This document shows, piece by piece, positions 45,398 to 54,314 of a DNA stretch of 64,000 bases. The notes below the pieces were generated by a model. It did not search any database. It saw only the letters and a program-made list of their open reading frames with translations, and was not told where the DNA came from. Location: NCBI GenBank assembly GCA_016704305.1, contig JADJAL010000060.1, positions 1-64,000 on the forward strand, in the 5' to 3' direction. The translations under genes and the position numbers were made by a program. The DNA is from Haliea sp. GTDB taxonomy: Bacteria; Pseudomonadota; Gammaproteobacteria; Pseudomonadales; Halieaceae. Every line of letters starts with the position of its first letter. Position 1 is the first letter of the stretch.

Positions 45398-45694
45398 ATG
45401 ACGAAAAGTGAACTGATCGAGACGATCCTGTCCCGGCAGAGCCAGTTATCTGCGAAGGATGTAGAGCTGGCAGTTAAGACTATTCTTGAGCATATGTCGC
45501 AGGCGCTATCCACCGGCGAACGCATAGAGATTCGCGGTTTCGGGAGTTTTTCCCTGCACTTTCGCGAGCCGCGACGCGGGCGCAACCCGAAGACCGGTGA
45601 TGCGGTCGAGCTGACCGGCAAATACGTTCCGCATTTCAAGCCGGGAAAGGAACTGCGCGAACGGGTCAATCTGGGGCTACAATCAGAAAGCTAG
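45398..45694 (+). CDS. ihfB: Integration host factor subunit beta
   Basis: A 98-residue DNA-bending protein. It starts MTKSELIETILSRQSQLSAK and contains EIRGFGSFSLHFREPRRGRN, PKTGDAVELTGKYVPHFKPG and KELRERVN. The GRNPKTG arm inserts into the DNA minor groove. It forms a dimer with IhfA and serves recombination, replication and transcription. The gene lies between two clear terminators (45228-45255 and 45716-45747), so it is a single-gene unit. Confidence 0.96.
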   Translation: MTKSELIETILSRQSQLSAKDVELAVKTILEHMSQALSTGERIEIRGFGSFSLHFREPRRGRNPKTGDAVELTGKYVPHFKPGKELRERVNLGLQSES

Positions 45695-45715
45695 GCTTGT
45701 TCTGTGTCAACCAGG

Positions 45716-45747
45716 CGGTATGATCGAAAGTTCATACCGTTTTTTTT
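45716..45747 (+). terminator. Rho-independent terminator after ihfB
   Basis: Stem CGGTATGA / TCATACCG (45716-45723 and 45732-45739) with an 8-base loop, followed by eight T. Confidence 0.92.
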
Positions 45748-45776
45748 CACTTCGTTTCGTTGAACTGGGCATTCCG

Positions 45777-46076
45777 ATGAAGCAATTTCGTAAATTCCTG
45801 ACTGCCATCGTGGTAGTCGTCATGCTGGTGGTGAGTGTGTTGTTTGCCTTGCAGAACAAGGTGCTGGTGCCACTCGACCTGCTCGTATATACCTTTGGTC
45901 CACACAGTCTTGCGCTGTGGGTTCTGGTCGCGTTTGCTTTCGGCGGGTCGCTTGGCATGATCGTCTCCTCTGTGATTCTGGTGCGTACCCGCGCGTCGCT
46001 CGGGGTGTGTAGAAAGCAATTGGATCGAGCCCAACAGGACCTCACCAAACTGCGCGGCACCGCCGACGCCGCATGA
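45777..46076 (+). CDS. lapA: LapA family membrane protein
   Basis: A 99-residue protein with two hydrophobic helices (LTAIVVVVMLVVSVLFALQN and LALWVLVAFAFGGSLGMIVS) and a charged C-terminal tail. LapA normally works with LapB and FtsH to control LpxC and so lipopolysaccharide synthesis. ATG 45777 (MKQFRKFLTAI) is better than an upstream start that lies in the terminator. The last four bases overlap pyrF (ATGA). No lapB gene lies between it and pyrF, which is unlike E. coli. Confidence 0.85.
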   Translation: MKQFRKFLTAIVVVVMLVVSVLFALQNKVLVPLDLLVYTFGPHSLALWVLVAFAFGGSLGMIVSSVILVRTRASLGVCRKQLDRAQQDLTKLRGTADAA

Positions 46077-46771
46077 CGACACCTGTTATCGTTGCGCTGG
46101 ACTATCCTTGCGCGCCTGACGCGCTAGCTCTCGCGCGACAACTATCGCCCGTACTGTGTCGCGTGAAGGTGGGTAAGGAACTGTTTACGCGTGCCGGGCC
46201 TGCGGTAGTGGAGGAATTGCAGAAGATGGGCTTCGAGGTGTTTCTCGATCTGAAATTCCACGATATCCCCAATACAGTGGCAGGCGCGGTGCGAGCGGCC
46301 GCCGAGCTGGGCGTGTGGATGGTCAATGTACACGCCAGCGGTGGTCGCCGGATGATGGAAGCGGCGGTCGCGGCCGTCACCGCGTTCACCCAACGCCCCA
46401 TCCTGCTCGGTGTGACGGTGCTTACCAGCATGTCCGAGCAGGATTTGCAGGAGCTGGGGTATCCTGAATCGATGCAGCAGCGTGTGCTGCGCCTGGCAAC
46501 GCTGGCTGCCCAGAGCGGATTGGACGGCGTGGTGTGCTCGGCGCAGGAAGCCAGCGCATTGCGTGCGCAGTGCGGACGGCAGTTCTGCCTGGTGACTCCG
46601 GGCATCCGCTTGTCGGGTGACGATGCCGCGGACCAACGTCGCGTGGTAACCCCCGCTACGGCGTTGGCAATGGGCTCGGATTACCTCGTTATCGGGCGCT
46701 CGATCACCGCTGCCAGGGATCCCCTGGCGGCACTACAGCGTGTTCATGCGGAGCTTGCGCACGCGCCGTAA
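46073..46771 (+). CDS. pyrF: Orotidine 5'-phosphate decarboxylase
   Basis: A 232-residue TIM-barrel enzyme for the last step of UMP synthesis. Motifs are VIVALDYPCAPDALALARQL, RVKVGKELFTRAGPAVVEEL, VFLDLKFHDIPNTVAGAVRA (the catalytic DxKxxD set), VTPGIRLSGDDAADQRRVVT and DYLVIGRSITAARDPLAALQ. It overlaps lapA by four bases. All key residues are present. Confidence 0.96.
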   Translation: MTTPVIVALDYPCAPDALALARQLSPVLCRVKVGKELFTRAGPAVVEELQKMGFEVFLDLKFHDIPNTVAGAVRAAAELGVWMVNVHASGGRRMMEAAVAAVTAFTQRPILLGVTVLTSMSEQDLQELGYPESMQQRVLRLATLAAQSGLDGVVCSAQEASALRAQCGRQFCLVTPGIRLSGDDAADQRRVVTPATALAMGSDYLVIGRSITAARDPLAALQRVHAELAHAP

Positions 46772-46868
46772 TATCAAATGCGGGCACAGATCCTCCTCGC
46801 CCCGAATTCACTGCTAATCTCTTTTTTGGGTACGGATGCCCGCAGTTAACTGATATGGAGATTGCATT

Positions 46869-47306
46869 ATGATCAATTCACCCGTGATACAACACAACGC
46901 CCGCAATGCGCTCGCAGTGTGGGAAATTCTCTCCTTCAAACGTCGAAGCGCGGTCGGTGCGCTGTGCCTGATGTGGGTGCTTGGAGTGGCTATGCTGGCG
47001 GGAGTCTCGCCTTCTTTCGCAGCAGAGCAGGGCGCCGCACAGCAGAACGCCGCACTGGGCAGCGTCGCGCCGGAGAAGGCTGCCCCGGCAGCGCCCGCTG
47101 CGACAGTCGCGCAGGTCAACATCAATACCGCTGATGCGCAAACAATGGCGTCGAAGCTCCATGGTGTGGGCGAGGCCCGGGCGGCAGAAATTGTTCGCTA
47201 CAGGGAAACCTACGGTCCGTTTTCCTCTGCCGAAGAACTGGTCGAGGTAAAGGGGATCGGTCAATCCACCCTCGACAAGAACCGCGATGTGATAACACTG
47301 GAATAA
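46869..47306 (+). CDS. ComEA-like helix-hairpin-helix protein
   Basis: A 145-residue exported protein. A hydrophobic signal helix (AVGALCLMWVLGVAMLAGVS) ends near SFA; an Ala/Pro-rich spacer follows, then a double helix-hairpin-helix domain QVNINTADAQTMASKLHGVG, EARAAEIVRYRETYGPFSSA and EELVEVKGIGQSTLDKN. The family binds DNA in the periplasm during natural transformation, but many short ComEA-like proteins have no proven role. ATG 46869 follows TGGAG. A terminator follows at 47328. An inverted repeat lies in its leader. Confidence 0.85.
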   Translation: MINSPVIQHNARNALAVWEILSFKRRSAVGALCLMWVLGVAMLAGVSPSFAAEQGAAQQNAALGSVAPEKAAPAAPAATVAQVNINTADAQTMASKLHGVGEARAAEIVRYRETYGPFSSAEELVEVKGIGQSTLDKNRDVITLE

Positions 47307-47327
47307 GCCCTTTGCATCCGTATCATG

Positions 47328-47350
47328 AGGGGGCATTGGCCCCCTTTTTT
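47328..47350 (+). terminator. Rho-independent terminator after the ComEA-like gene
   Basis: Stem AGGGGGC / GCCCCCT (47328-47334 and 47339-47345) with loop ATTG and a run of six T. Confidence 0.92.
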
Positions 47351-47370
47351 CATTACGGTGACTCAGCAAC

Positions 47371-48312
47371 GTGAAATGTCTTGTCAGTGGCGCAACCGGG
47401 TTTATCGGTCGCCTGCTTTGCCAGCGCTTGAGCGCCCGTGGAGACACCGTGATTGCGCTGAGTAAGAGTGGCGATCCGCTCGCAAATGGGCAGCCTACCA
47501 TCGCCATGGATTTGGCCGAGCAGTCTCTCGACAGTAATCTGCTCAACGGCGTGGATGTGTTCTTTCACCTTGCCGGAATAGCGCACCAACGAGCACAGGA
47601 GTCTGCTTACACAGCGGTGAATTATGAGGCTACAGTGCGTCTTGCACGATTGGCGTCAGCTGCCGGCGTTCGCTGTTTTGTCTTTCTCAGTAGCGTCAAG
47701 GCGATGGGTGATTGCCGGTCGCCCGAATTGCGTACGGAAGCCGCCTGCACGCTTCCGGTCGATGCCTACGGCCTCTCCAAGTGGCAGGCGGAATGCGCCT
47801 TGCGAGCGGAGTTTTCCAATGCCGCCATGTCGGTTGCGATAGTGCGGCCCGTACTGGTTTACGGCGCGCAGGCCAGGGGAAATTTGCAGTCTCTGGCGCT
47901 GGGTGTGCGTTTCGGTTTGCCCAGGCCACCACAGCTCGGAAGACGATCCATGATCGCGCTGGATGATCTGGTGGAATTATTGTGTGTGATAGCGCAGAAC
48001 CCGCCATCAGGCGTGCGGACATGGATCGCCTGTGGTGACGACGCCTACAGCACGCAGCAAATTTACGACCTGATGCGCGCCGGTCTGGGGAAGAGCAGGG
48101 GGAAGGCGTGGTTGCCGCGCTGGGCATGGTATTTCGGTTCCAGCCTGGTCGACTTTATCGCCGGACACGGTGGGGAGGCCACCTACGATAAGCTGTTCGG
48201 CACTGCGCTCTACAGCAATGCAGCCGTGCTTGAGGACACGGTTTGGCGGCCCCGTATCAGGCTTGAAGACGTCATAGGTGAACAGGGCGCAGGCAGGAGC
48301 GACCGCAGGTGA
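47371..48312 (+). CDS. NAD-dependent sugar-nucleotide epimerase/dehydratase (WbpV-like)
   Basis: A 313-residue extended SDR. It has KCLVSGATGFIGRLLCQRLS (Rossmann), VDVFFHLAGIAHQRAQESAY, FVFLSSVKAMGD and the catalytic YGLSK in LPVDAYGLSKWQAECALR, with IVRPVLVYGAQARGNLQSLA. This is the style of UDP-GlcNAc/UDP-glucose 4-epimerases such as WbpV of Pseudomonas O-antigen clusters. The start is GTG 47371. It overlaps the next gene by four bases. Together with the two following genes it makes the sugar precursor for a surface glycan; the exact sugar is not determined. Confidence 0.85.
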   Translation: MKCLVSGATGFIGRLLCQRLSARGDTVIALSKSGDPLANGQPTIAMDLAEQSLDSNLLNGVDVFFHLAGIAHQRAQESAYTAVNYEATVRLARLASAAGVRCFVFLSSVKAMGDCRSPELRTEAACTLPVDAYGLSKWQAECALRAEFSNAAMSVAIVRPVLVYGAQARGNLQSLALGVRFGLPRPPQLGRRSMIALDDLVELLCVIAQNPPSGVRTWIACGDDAYSTQQIYDLMRAGLGKSRGKAWLPRWAWYFGSSLVDFIAGHGGEATYDKLFGTALYSNAAVLEDTVWRPRIRLEDVIGEQGAGRSDRR

Positions 48313-49295
48313 CAGCAGTGCTTGTAACCCTGGTGCTGTCAGCAATCCTGTGCGGTATCTACCGGCGGTTTGCCCGAGCCCGAGAAATACTTGATACCCC
48401 CAACGAGCGCAGCTCCCACACCCAGGCCACGCCGCATGGCGGTGGGGTTGCACTGTTGACGGCATTTTCGCTTGGGCTGCTATTCGCGGCGTTGCTTGAC
48501 GGTGCCTGGGGCCGGGAGTTTGTAATACTGTCAATCTGTGCTGTCGCATTGTCGACACTCGGGGTAATTGACGATATTCGGGGTTTGTCGGTGCGATCAC
48601 GCTTGCTGGCGTATGGCATGGTGTGTTTATGCGGGGCGGCTGCAATGCTGCATGGTACTGATTCTCAACATGGTATCCATGCGATAGTCCTGCTGCTGAT
48701 CGCCGCATTCGCGTTACTGTGGTCGCTCAATCTGTACAACTTCATGGATGGCATCGACGGGATCGCCGCATTGCAGACGATATTTGCCTGTAGCGCCGCC
48801 GCATATCTGGCCTGGTTATCCGGGCATGATCAAAGCTATGTCCGTTATTGCCTCATTCTGGCTGCGGCGCACGGCGGCTTTCTGCTGTGGAATTTTCCAC
48901 CCGCCCGTTTGTTCATGGGCGATGCGGGCAGTGTACCTACAGGGTTTTTGCTGGCAGCGCTGGCGATTCTCGGTGCGGTGCAGGGGCAGCTTAACCCGCT
49001 GTGCTGGGTGGTTTTGTGTGCGGTATTCATTACGGATGCCACGTGGACATTGGCTTGGCGGATAGTCACCGGGCAGGATTTTACGCAGCCCCACCGACTC
49101 CACGCGTACCAGTGCCTGAGCCGCCATTGGAGCTCACATGTGAGAGTGGATATGCTGCTGCTCGCGATAAATACGGTCTGGCTGTTTCCGATTGCGCTGG
49201 CGGTGCAGGCGTGGCCCGAACACCAGCTATTTTTGGTATTTTTGGCATACCTTCCGCTGCTCTTCGGCGTGGCGAAGGTGGGCAGAGTGACGTAG
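48309..49295 (+). CDS. WecA/WbpL-type undecaprenyl-phosphate glycosyl-1-phosphate transferase
   Basis: A 328-residue multi-pass membrane enzyme of the MraY/WecA family that loads a sugar phosphate on undecaprenyl phosphate, the first step of O-antigen or capsule repeat synthesis. Signatures are RSSHTQATPHGGGVALLTAF, TLGVIDDIRGLSVRSRLLAY (Mg-binding Asp pair), LYNFMDGIDGIAALQTIFAC, FPPARLFMGDAGSVPTGFLL and QPHRLHAYQCLSRHW. It has about ten helices. It overlaps the upstream epimerase gene by four bases. The order epimerase-WbpL-WbpM matches Pseudomonas O6-type clusters. Confidence 0.92.
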   Translation: MTAVLVTLVLSAILCGIYRRFARAREILDTPNERSSHTQATPHGGGVALLTAFSLGLLFAALLDGAWGREFVILSICAVALSTLGVIDDIRGLSVRSRLLAYGMVCLCGAAAMLHGTDSQHGIHAIVLLLIAAFALLWSLNLYNFMDGIDGIAALQTIFACSAAAYLAWLSGHDQSYVRYCLILAAAHGGFLLWNFPPARLFMGDAGSVPTGFLLAALAILGAVQGQLNPLCWVVLCAVFITDATWTLAWRIVTGQDFTQPHRLHAYQCLSRHWSSHVRVDMLLLAINTVWLFPIALAVQAWPEHQLFLVFLAYLPLLFGVAKVGRVT

Positions 49296-49369
49296 ACTTT
49301 AATCCTCGCGGGTGCACTTTCATTGTCACAAAAATATGCCTCGTCAACGACTTGAGAGCTGGAGGTGAC

Positions 49370-51385
49370 TTGCTGATTCGTCCTGATAGTTTCTTGTCGC
49401 GTTCCGTGGTCAGCTTCCTTGGGACCATTCGGGATATCCTGCAAAAGGCGGTGGAGCTGCCGCGCAATATAAAGCAGGCCTGCCTGTTATCCCTCGATAT
49501 GGTGTATGTCACTGCAGCAATGTGGTCGGCGGTTGCCCTTCGTTTTGGTGATTTGAATTTCCACCTCGGTCCCGTCGAATATGCCTGTGGCGCAGTCACC
49601 ATCGTCGCTAGCGCGATGGTGTTTTTACGCCTGGGGTTGTACCGGGCGGTGATCCGCTTTATGGGGCAGCAGGCAATCTGGGCGATAATCACTGCCGCGA
49701 GTTACTCCACGATGATTCTTGGGGCGACGGTATTTTTTGCGCGCGCCGAAGTACCTCGATCAATGCCGTTCATTTATTGGGTGCTTCTCCTTGTGGGCAT
49801 CGGCGGAACGCGATTGGCAGTGCGGGCGTACTATCAGGCCAAGCTACGGGCGTTGTCAGAGAATGTGATTATTTATGGCGCGGGGCAATCGGGCAGGCAG
49901 TTGCTACAGGCGCTACAACACGGTGAACAGTACCACCCGGTTGTATTCGTTGACGACGATTTTTACCTGCAGCGCTCTGTTATCAACGGACTGCAGGTGG
50001 CGCGGCCAGAGGATCTGGAACAACTGATTGTTCAGCACGATATAACCCAGGTGTTGTTGGCTATCCCGTCTGCGTCGCAGGAGCGGCGCAAGGAAATCAT
50101 CAACTCACTGGTCGGTTTGCCTGTCCACGTGCGCACTGTGCCCACGATCAACGAATTACTGGCTGGGGAGGCCAGCGTCAACCAGATTCGAGATATCGAC
50201 CTCGACGATTTATTGGGCCGTGATCCTGTGCCGCCACACCCCGAATTGATCGAGAAGTGTATCACCGGAAAAGTGGTGATGGTGACGGGTGCCGGCGGTT
50301 CTATCGGCGCGGAGTTGTGTCGTCAAATCATTCGCTCCGGTCCGCAGGAACTGGTCTTGTTGGACAATTCCGAATATGCCCTGTACAGCATTGAGCGCGA
50401 ATTACTGGCATCCATGAAGGCGCTTGGCCTGCGCGTGGAGTTGGTGCCCTTGTTGGGTTCCGTTCAGGACCAGAATCGCCTGGAGAGCATCTACCGCACG
50501 TTTGAAGTTCGCACTGTCTATCATGCTGCGGCCTACAAGCATGTGCCGATGGTGGAATACAACATCGCTGAAGGTGTCGCAAACAATGTCTTTGGCACCT
50601 GGTATGCGGCGATTGCTGCGCGCAAGGCAGGTGTGGAGACCTTTGTGCTGGTATCCACGGACAAGGCAGTGCGTCCGACAAACATCATGGGCGCATCTAA
50701 ACGACTGGCTGAAATGATTTTGCAGGGCCTCGCTCAACAGGACGCTTCAACGCTGTTTTGCATGGTCCGATTTGGTAACGTGTTGGGTTCTTCCGGTTCT
50801 GTAGTGCCACTGTTTCGGCAACAGGTTGAGGAAGGTGGTCCGGTAACGGTGACGCATCCCGATGTCACGCGGTATTTCATGAGCATTCCGGAGGCGGCAC
50901 AACTGGTGCTGCAGGCGGGAGCCATGGCCACAGGCGGTGACGTATTCGTGCTTGATATGGGCGAGCCTGTGCGTATTGTTGACCTGGCGAAGCGCATGAT
51001 CAGGCTCAGCGGATACGAAATGGGCCACAACGGCCACATGGGCGAACACATTGATATCGAGTTTATCGGGCTGCGTCCCGGTGAGAAGCTGCACGAAGAA
51101 CTCCTGCTGGGAACCAATGTTACCGGGACGGGGCACCCAATGATCATGCGTGCGGAAGAAGAGTACTTGCCTTTTAGCCAGATACAGCGCTTGCTCGCGA
51201 AACTGCGCCGCCATTGTGACACACTGGATTGCGATGGTATCAGTTCAGTATTGAGTTTAGCGGTAAGTGGATTTGGCAATCACCAGGTGCGCTACGACTA
51301 TTTGTGGAAGAGGCAGGGAAAGCTTGTCGCGGTAGAGCCGGTAGCAACCTCAAATGTTAAAGAGCTGTTTCCTGACAATCACTAA
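49370..51385 (+). CDS. WbpM/PglF-type nucleoside-diphosphate sugar 4,6-dehydratase
   Basis: The enzyme converts UDP-GlcNAc to its 4-keto-6-deoxy form. Four N-terminal membrane helices are followed by a first nucleotide fold (NVIIYGAGQSGRQLLQALQH) and the catalytic domain VVMVTGAGGSIGAELCRQII, VYHAAAYKHVPMVEYNIAEG, STDKAVRPTNIMGASKRLAE and FIGLRPGEKLHEELLLG. I propose TTG 49370, preceded by GGAGG (49361-49365), giving 671 residues; WbpM is about 665. The frame is open upstream to 49001, but that part overlaps the transferase gene. It is the last gene of the plus-strand operon. Confidence 0.9.
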   Translation: MLIRPDSFLSRSVVSFLGTIRDILQKAVELPRNIKQACLLSLDMVYVTAAMWSAVALRFGDLNFHLGPVEYACGAVTIVASAMVFLRLGLYRAVIRFMGQQAIWAIITAASYSTMILGATVFFARAEVPRSMPFIYWVLLLVGIGGTRLAVRAYYQAKLRALSENVIIYGAGQSGRQLLQALQHGEQYHPVVFVDDDFYLQRSVINGLQVARPEDLEQLIVQHDITQVLLAIPSASQERRKEIINSLVGLPVHVRTVPTINELLAGEASVNQIRDIDLDDLLGRDPVPPHPELIEKCITGKVVMVTGAGGSIGAELCRQIIRSGPQELVLLDNSEYALYSIERELLASMKALGLRVELVPLLGSVQDQNRLESIYRTFEVRTVYHAAAYKHVPMVEYNIAEGVANNVFGTWYAAIAARKAGVETFVLVSTDKAVRPTNIMGASKRLAEMILQGLAQQDASTLFCMVRFGNVLGSSGSVVPLFRQQVEEGGPVTVTHPDVTRYFMSIPEAAQLVLQAGAMATGGDVFVLDMGEPVRIVDLAKRMIRLSGYEMGHNGHMGEHIDIEFIGLRPGEKLHEELLLGTNVTGTGHPMIMRAEEEYLPFSQIQRLLAKLRRHCDTLDCDGISSVLSLAVSGFGNHQVRYDYLWKRQGKLVAVEPVATSNVKELFPDNH

Positions 51386-51396
51386 CAGCACTGGAA

Positions 51397-51813
51397 TCAG
51401 CCATCCTTTTCATCTACGTCAAATTGCCCGGTGAGGCGTCGCCTGATATGGGACCATGACATTCCCGCCGCTAGGATGAATGACAAGACGAGCAGAATGA
51501 TCCAGGTGAGTGTGCCAGTTGCGTAAGGGCTAAGGACCCCGATGCTTACAAACCACCAGATAACGCAGCCAAACAGTGCGCCACCGAGTACGATACCCAA
51601 CAATCCCATCGATAGCATGGTGGCTCTAAGAAACACGATCCATGCAATCAATAGTGCAACCCCGATAAACGCCATGACGGGGCCGAACTCTCTGTACTCG
51701 TCCATGACCCAGCCTACATACGAGTAATCTGAGGGATTGTAGGTAACGAACACCAGCGCCATCGCGAACAACCAACGCGCAAAAAAACTGCCGACGGTGA
51801 ATTCTACAGCCAT
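51397..51813 (-). CDS. DUF6524 family membrane protein
   Basis: A 138-residue protein with four hydrophobic helices: FFARWLFAMALVFVTYNPSD, GPVMAFIGVALLIAWIVFLR, SMGLLGIVLGGALFGCVIWW and LTWIILLVLSFILAAGMSWS, and a charged tail. NPSDYSYVGWV in the first loop is characteristic. The function is unknown. It is convergent with the dehydratase gene (11-base gap) and downstream of the beta-helix/cytochrome gene on the same strand. Confidence 0.75.
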   Translation of the reverse strand: MAVEFTVGSFFARWLFAMALVFVTYNPSDYSYVGWVMDEYREFGPVMAFIGVALLIAWIVFLRATMLSMGLLGIVLGGALFGCVIWWFVSIGVLSPYATGTLTWIILLVLSFILAAGMSWSHIRRRLTGQFDVDEKDG

Positions 51814-51904
51814 GACTGACTATCTCCGGTTCCCTGGGTCGAGGTTCAAAACGGGTGGCGTGCTCCGGTAGACCGGGATCCCGCCACCCCAATTGATGTG
51901 ACGC

Positions 51905-53476
51905 TTATTTCGCCGCGCAGTCCACGGGGGACATTGCGTTGATCCAGTCGCGAATTAATTGCACGCCCTCAGTGTGAATGATGCTGCGGCCAATCTCCGG
52001 CATTTGTACCCCAGGCTCATTTGAGTCCATACGGAAGTCCATGATGGATGCCGCTGCGTTGCCGGGCACAATATCGTAGTCAAGATCACCTGCTCCTGCC
52101 CCTGCGGCAACCGGGGGTTTGCACTCGCCTACCGCTGTACCGAACGGACGGTAGTATTCCAGATACAGTCCTGATGTATTCGCGGCACCAATCTCAGGTT
52201 GGTGGCAGTGGGCGCAGTTGATATCCAGGTAGCCCCTGGCGCGATCGTCCAGACTAGCCGTGGTGTCATTCCAGAGCGGGATGGTATCGATAGAGGTCTT
52301 ATCGCTCGGTGCGCCGAGCAGAATTCCTTGTGCCGTCCAATGATCCAACTGGTTCGCGGTGCCATTTTCGTACGCATACTCCTTGTTCAGCGAGCGCGCT
52401 TTAGGGCCAATGGGGATAAGTTCGGTTTCACCGTGGCAGTTGGCGCAGTTATTGGTATTGGGAATCACGTAATTCGTAGACTGCTGGACACCGTTGCTAT
52501 CAATCCAGTCCACGTTTTGCGTGCCGCCGGTAACGGTCAGGAGCGCATCGGTTTTGCCCTGATCCCAGATGTACGGCAGTGCTACCCATCCCTCCTTACG
52601 ATGGATCAGCAGGCGGGTTTCGATGATGTTCTGTGCACTGCCGTCATCGCGCAAATCCGCCTGGATAGTGAAGGTTTTGGCGATGATGGTGCCGACAGGG
52701 AAATCGAACACTTCCGTGGATCGATATGCCGCTTGCGTACCATCAGGCACAAACACAAACCGATACTTGTTGGCATAGTCAGTGAAAAGCGGTGTGTTCA
52801 AATCGTAGATAATGCCGCCACCGTTCGGGTTCGCCATTGGATTGCTGGCGTCGGCGAACAGGCGATAATCCGACAGATTGGGGCAGTCCGCAACGAAGGC
52901 ATCCGTATTTATTCCGGCACCCTCAGCACCACAGAGCGCGGCAGTGTCTATGGGAGGTTCGGGATTGTTTGGATCCACCGGTGGCTCCAGCACAATGGGT
53001 GGTAGCGAAGCATGCCTGCAGTTGAAATACGCGGGATCGGTGGAAATACCCGGGTCATAGGCCAGACCGCCGAAAATCACCGAGAGATTAAGTCGGCCTA
53101 TCGAGCTTTCGGGCGCATTGTCGACGATACAGATGGCCTGGTCTTCGGTCAGGCCTTCCGGAAATTCCAGCAGCAATCCGGCGTCGGTGCCAACACCGGA
53201 GCTATCGTACATAATGGCGACCGACTGGCCGAAAAGTCCGGGCAGAGCCGCCGCGTCTCCCTGCGGATCAGTGGAATTGTTGCTCATGTCATTGTCATGG
53301 ATATAGATTTTTTCGGGCACGGGATCGTAGGTTTCTTTGCTGATATTCAGATCGACGAAGTAATAGCTGACAACCAGGGCACCGAATGAGATGTTGTCCT
53401 TGATGGTATTGTTGAACGCCTCGATATCGTCATTAGCCATAATCATCAGGCCCGTCCCCGTCGGCACCTGGCCCAC
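51905..53476 (-). CDS. SO2930-type diheme cytochrome c, C-terminal part of a fusion with a parallel beta-helix
   Basis: The 523 residues in this frame begin within the beta-helix (GQVPTGTGLMIMANDDIEAF, NNTIKDNISFGALVVSYY), pass a Pro-rich linker (LEPPVDPNNPEPPID) and continue as the SO2930 family: DYRLFADASNPMANPNGGGI, YDLNTPLFTDYANKYRFVFV, LIHRKEGWVALPYIWDQGKT. Two heme sites are seen, NCANCHGE (about residue 350) and NCAHCHQP (about 425). The end PEIGRSIIHTEGVQLIRDWI is typical. No stop or restart separates the two domains. Usually these are two adjacent genes. The protein is expected to be periplasmic. It joins the N-terminal half at 53477-54314 by a frameshift. Confidence 0.8.
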   Translation of the reverse strand: MGQVPTGTGLMIMANDDIEAFNNTIKDNISFGALVVSYYFVDLNISKETYDPVPEKIYIHDNDMSNNSTDPQGDAAALPGLFGQSVAIMYDSSGVGTDAGLLLEFPEGLTEDQAICIVDNAPESSIGRLNLSVIFGGLAYDPGISTDPAYFNCRHASLPPIVLEPPVDPNNPEPPIDTAALCGAEGAGINTDAFVADCPNLSDYRLFADASNPMANPNGGGIIYDLNTPLFTDYANKYRFVFVPDGTQAAYRSTEVFDFPVGTIIAKTFTIQADLRDDGSAQNIIETRLLIHRKEGWVALPYIWDQGKTDALLTVTGGTQNVDWIDSNGVQQSTNYVIPNTNNCANCHGETELIPIGPKARSLNKEYAYENGTANQLDHWTAQGILLGAPSDKTSIDTIPLWNDTTASLDDRARGYLDINCAHCHQPEIGAANTSGLYLEYYRPFGTAVGECKPPVAAGAGAGDLDYDIVPGNAAASIMDFRMDSNEPGVQMPEIGRSIIHTEGVQLIRDWINAMSPVDCAAK

Positions 53477-54314
53477 AATGTTTCCTTGGGCGCGAAGTTG
53501 GGCTCGTTATTGGCTACGATCATATTGTCAAATACCGAACCGCCTCGCCTCCCTGCACTGGTGGCCCGGGCAGGTCAAACACCAGAATGCCGCCGGTGTT
53601 GCCCGTCGTGTTGTTTTCATAGACATCCGCAAACTTCGAGTTTTCAATCTCAATACCGGCGACGTTCTCGTACACGTAATTGCGTCGCACAATGATATTC
53701 TCGGATTGGCCGACATAGACACCGGCATCGCTGGCGCCGCGCACTTCGCTGTCCTCTATGAGTACGTTGCGGCATCCCACAGGGTACAGGCCGTAGGCCC
53801 CGTTGTTTTCATCCGGGCCATTGGTCCACTCCACACGTACTCGCCGGAAGGTCACGCCATTGGCGTCCTTGACCTTGATCGCATCGCCAGAGGTGTTTTC
53901 CACGGCGAGGTCCTGCACCACGAAGTTATTACCGGGGCGCGAATACCCTCGGCGCCATTGGTGCTGTTATCAAAGCGTAAAAACCGTGCCGGATTCGGCG
54001 TCCATCCCAGTTCCGCGCAGCACGATGTTGTCCACGCTGGAACTCAGTCCATCCACAAAGTCGTGGACGCCCGCGGGTAATTGGATGATGGTATTCGGTT
54101 CTGCGGTGATAAGCGCTTCAAGTGCACGCGTCTCCAGATCGGCGCCAGCCTCCAGCGATACCACGACATAACCGGGAAAATCCGGGTCTCCGGTATCAAT
54201 GATGACTTCATTGTTATTGTTGTTACTGCCGTTGGAACAGGCGCCTAACAGGAAGCAGGCAAACGCCAGCGTCAGGGACTTGAGTACGGTCATTTTGGCA
54301 TCAGAATGCGACAT
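53477..54314 (-). CDS. Lipoprotein signal and parallel beta-helix, N-terminal part of the same protein (frameshifted)
   Basis: It starts MSHSDAKMTVLKSLTLAFAC, with lipobox LLGAC, then a Ser/Asn run, and YVVVSLEAGADLETRALEAL followed by EPNTIIQLPAGVHDFVDGLS and VLRGTGMDAESG. After indels at about 53935-53980 the same frame gives VQDLAVENTSGDAIKVKDAN, LIEDSEVRGASDAGVYVGQS and IIVRRNYVYENVAGIEIENS, regular right-handed beta-helix coils. A frame change between 53476 and 53535 leads into the cytochrome part. The product should be an anchored envelope protein. The breaks near homopolymers (for example T5) suggest sequence errors. Confidence 0.75.
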
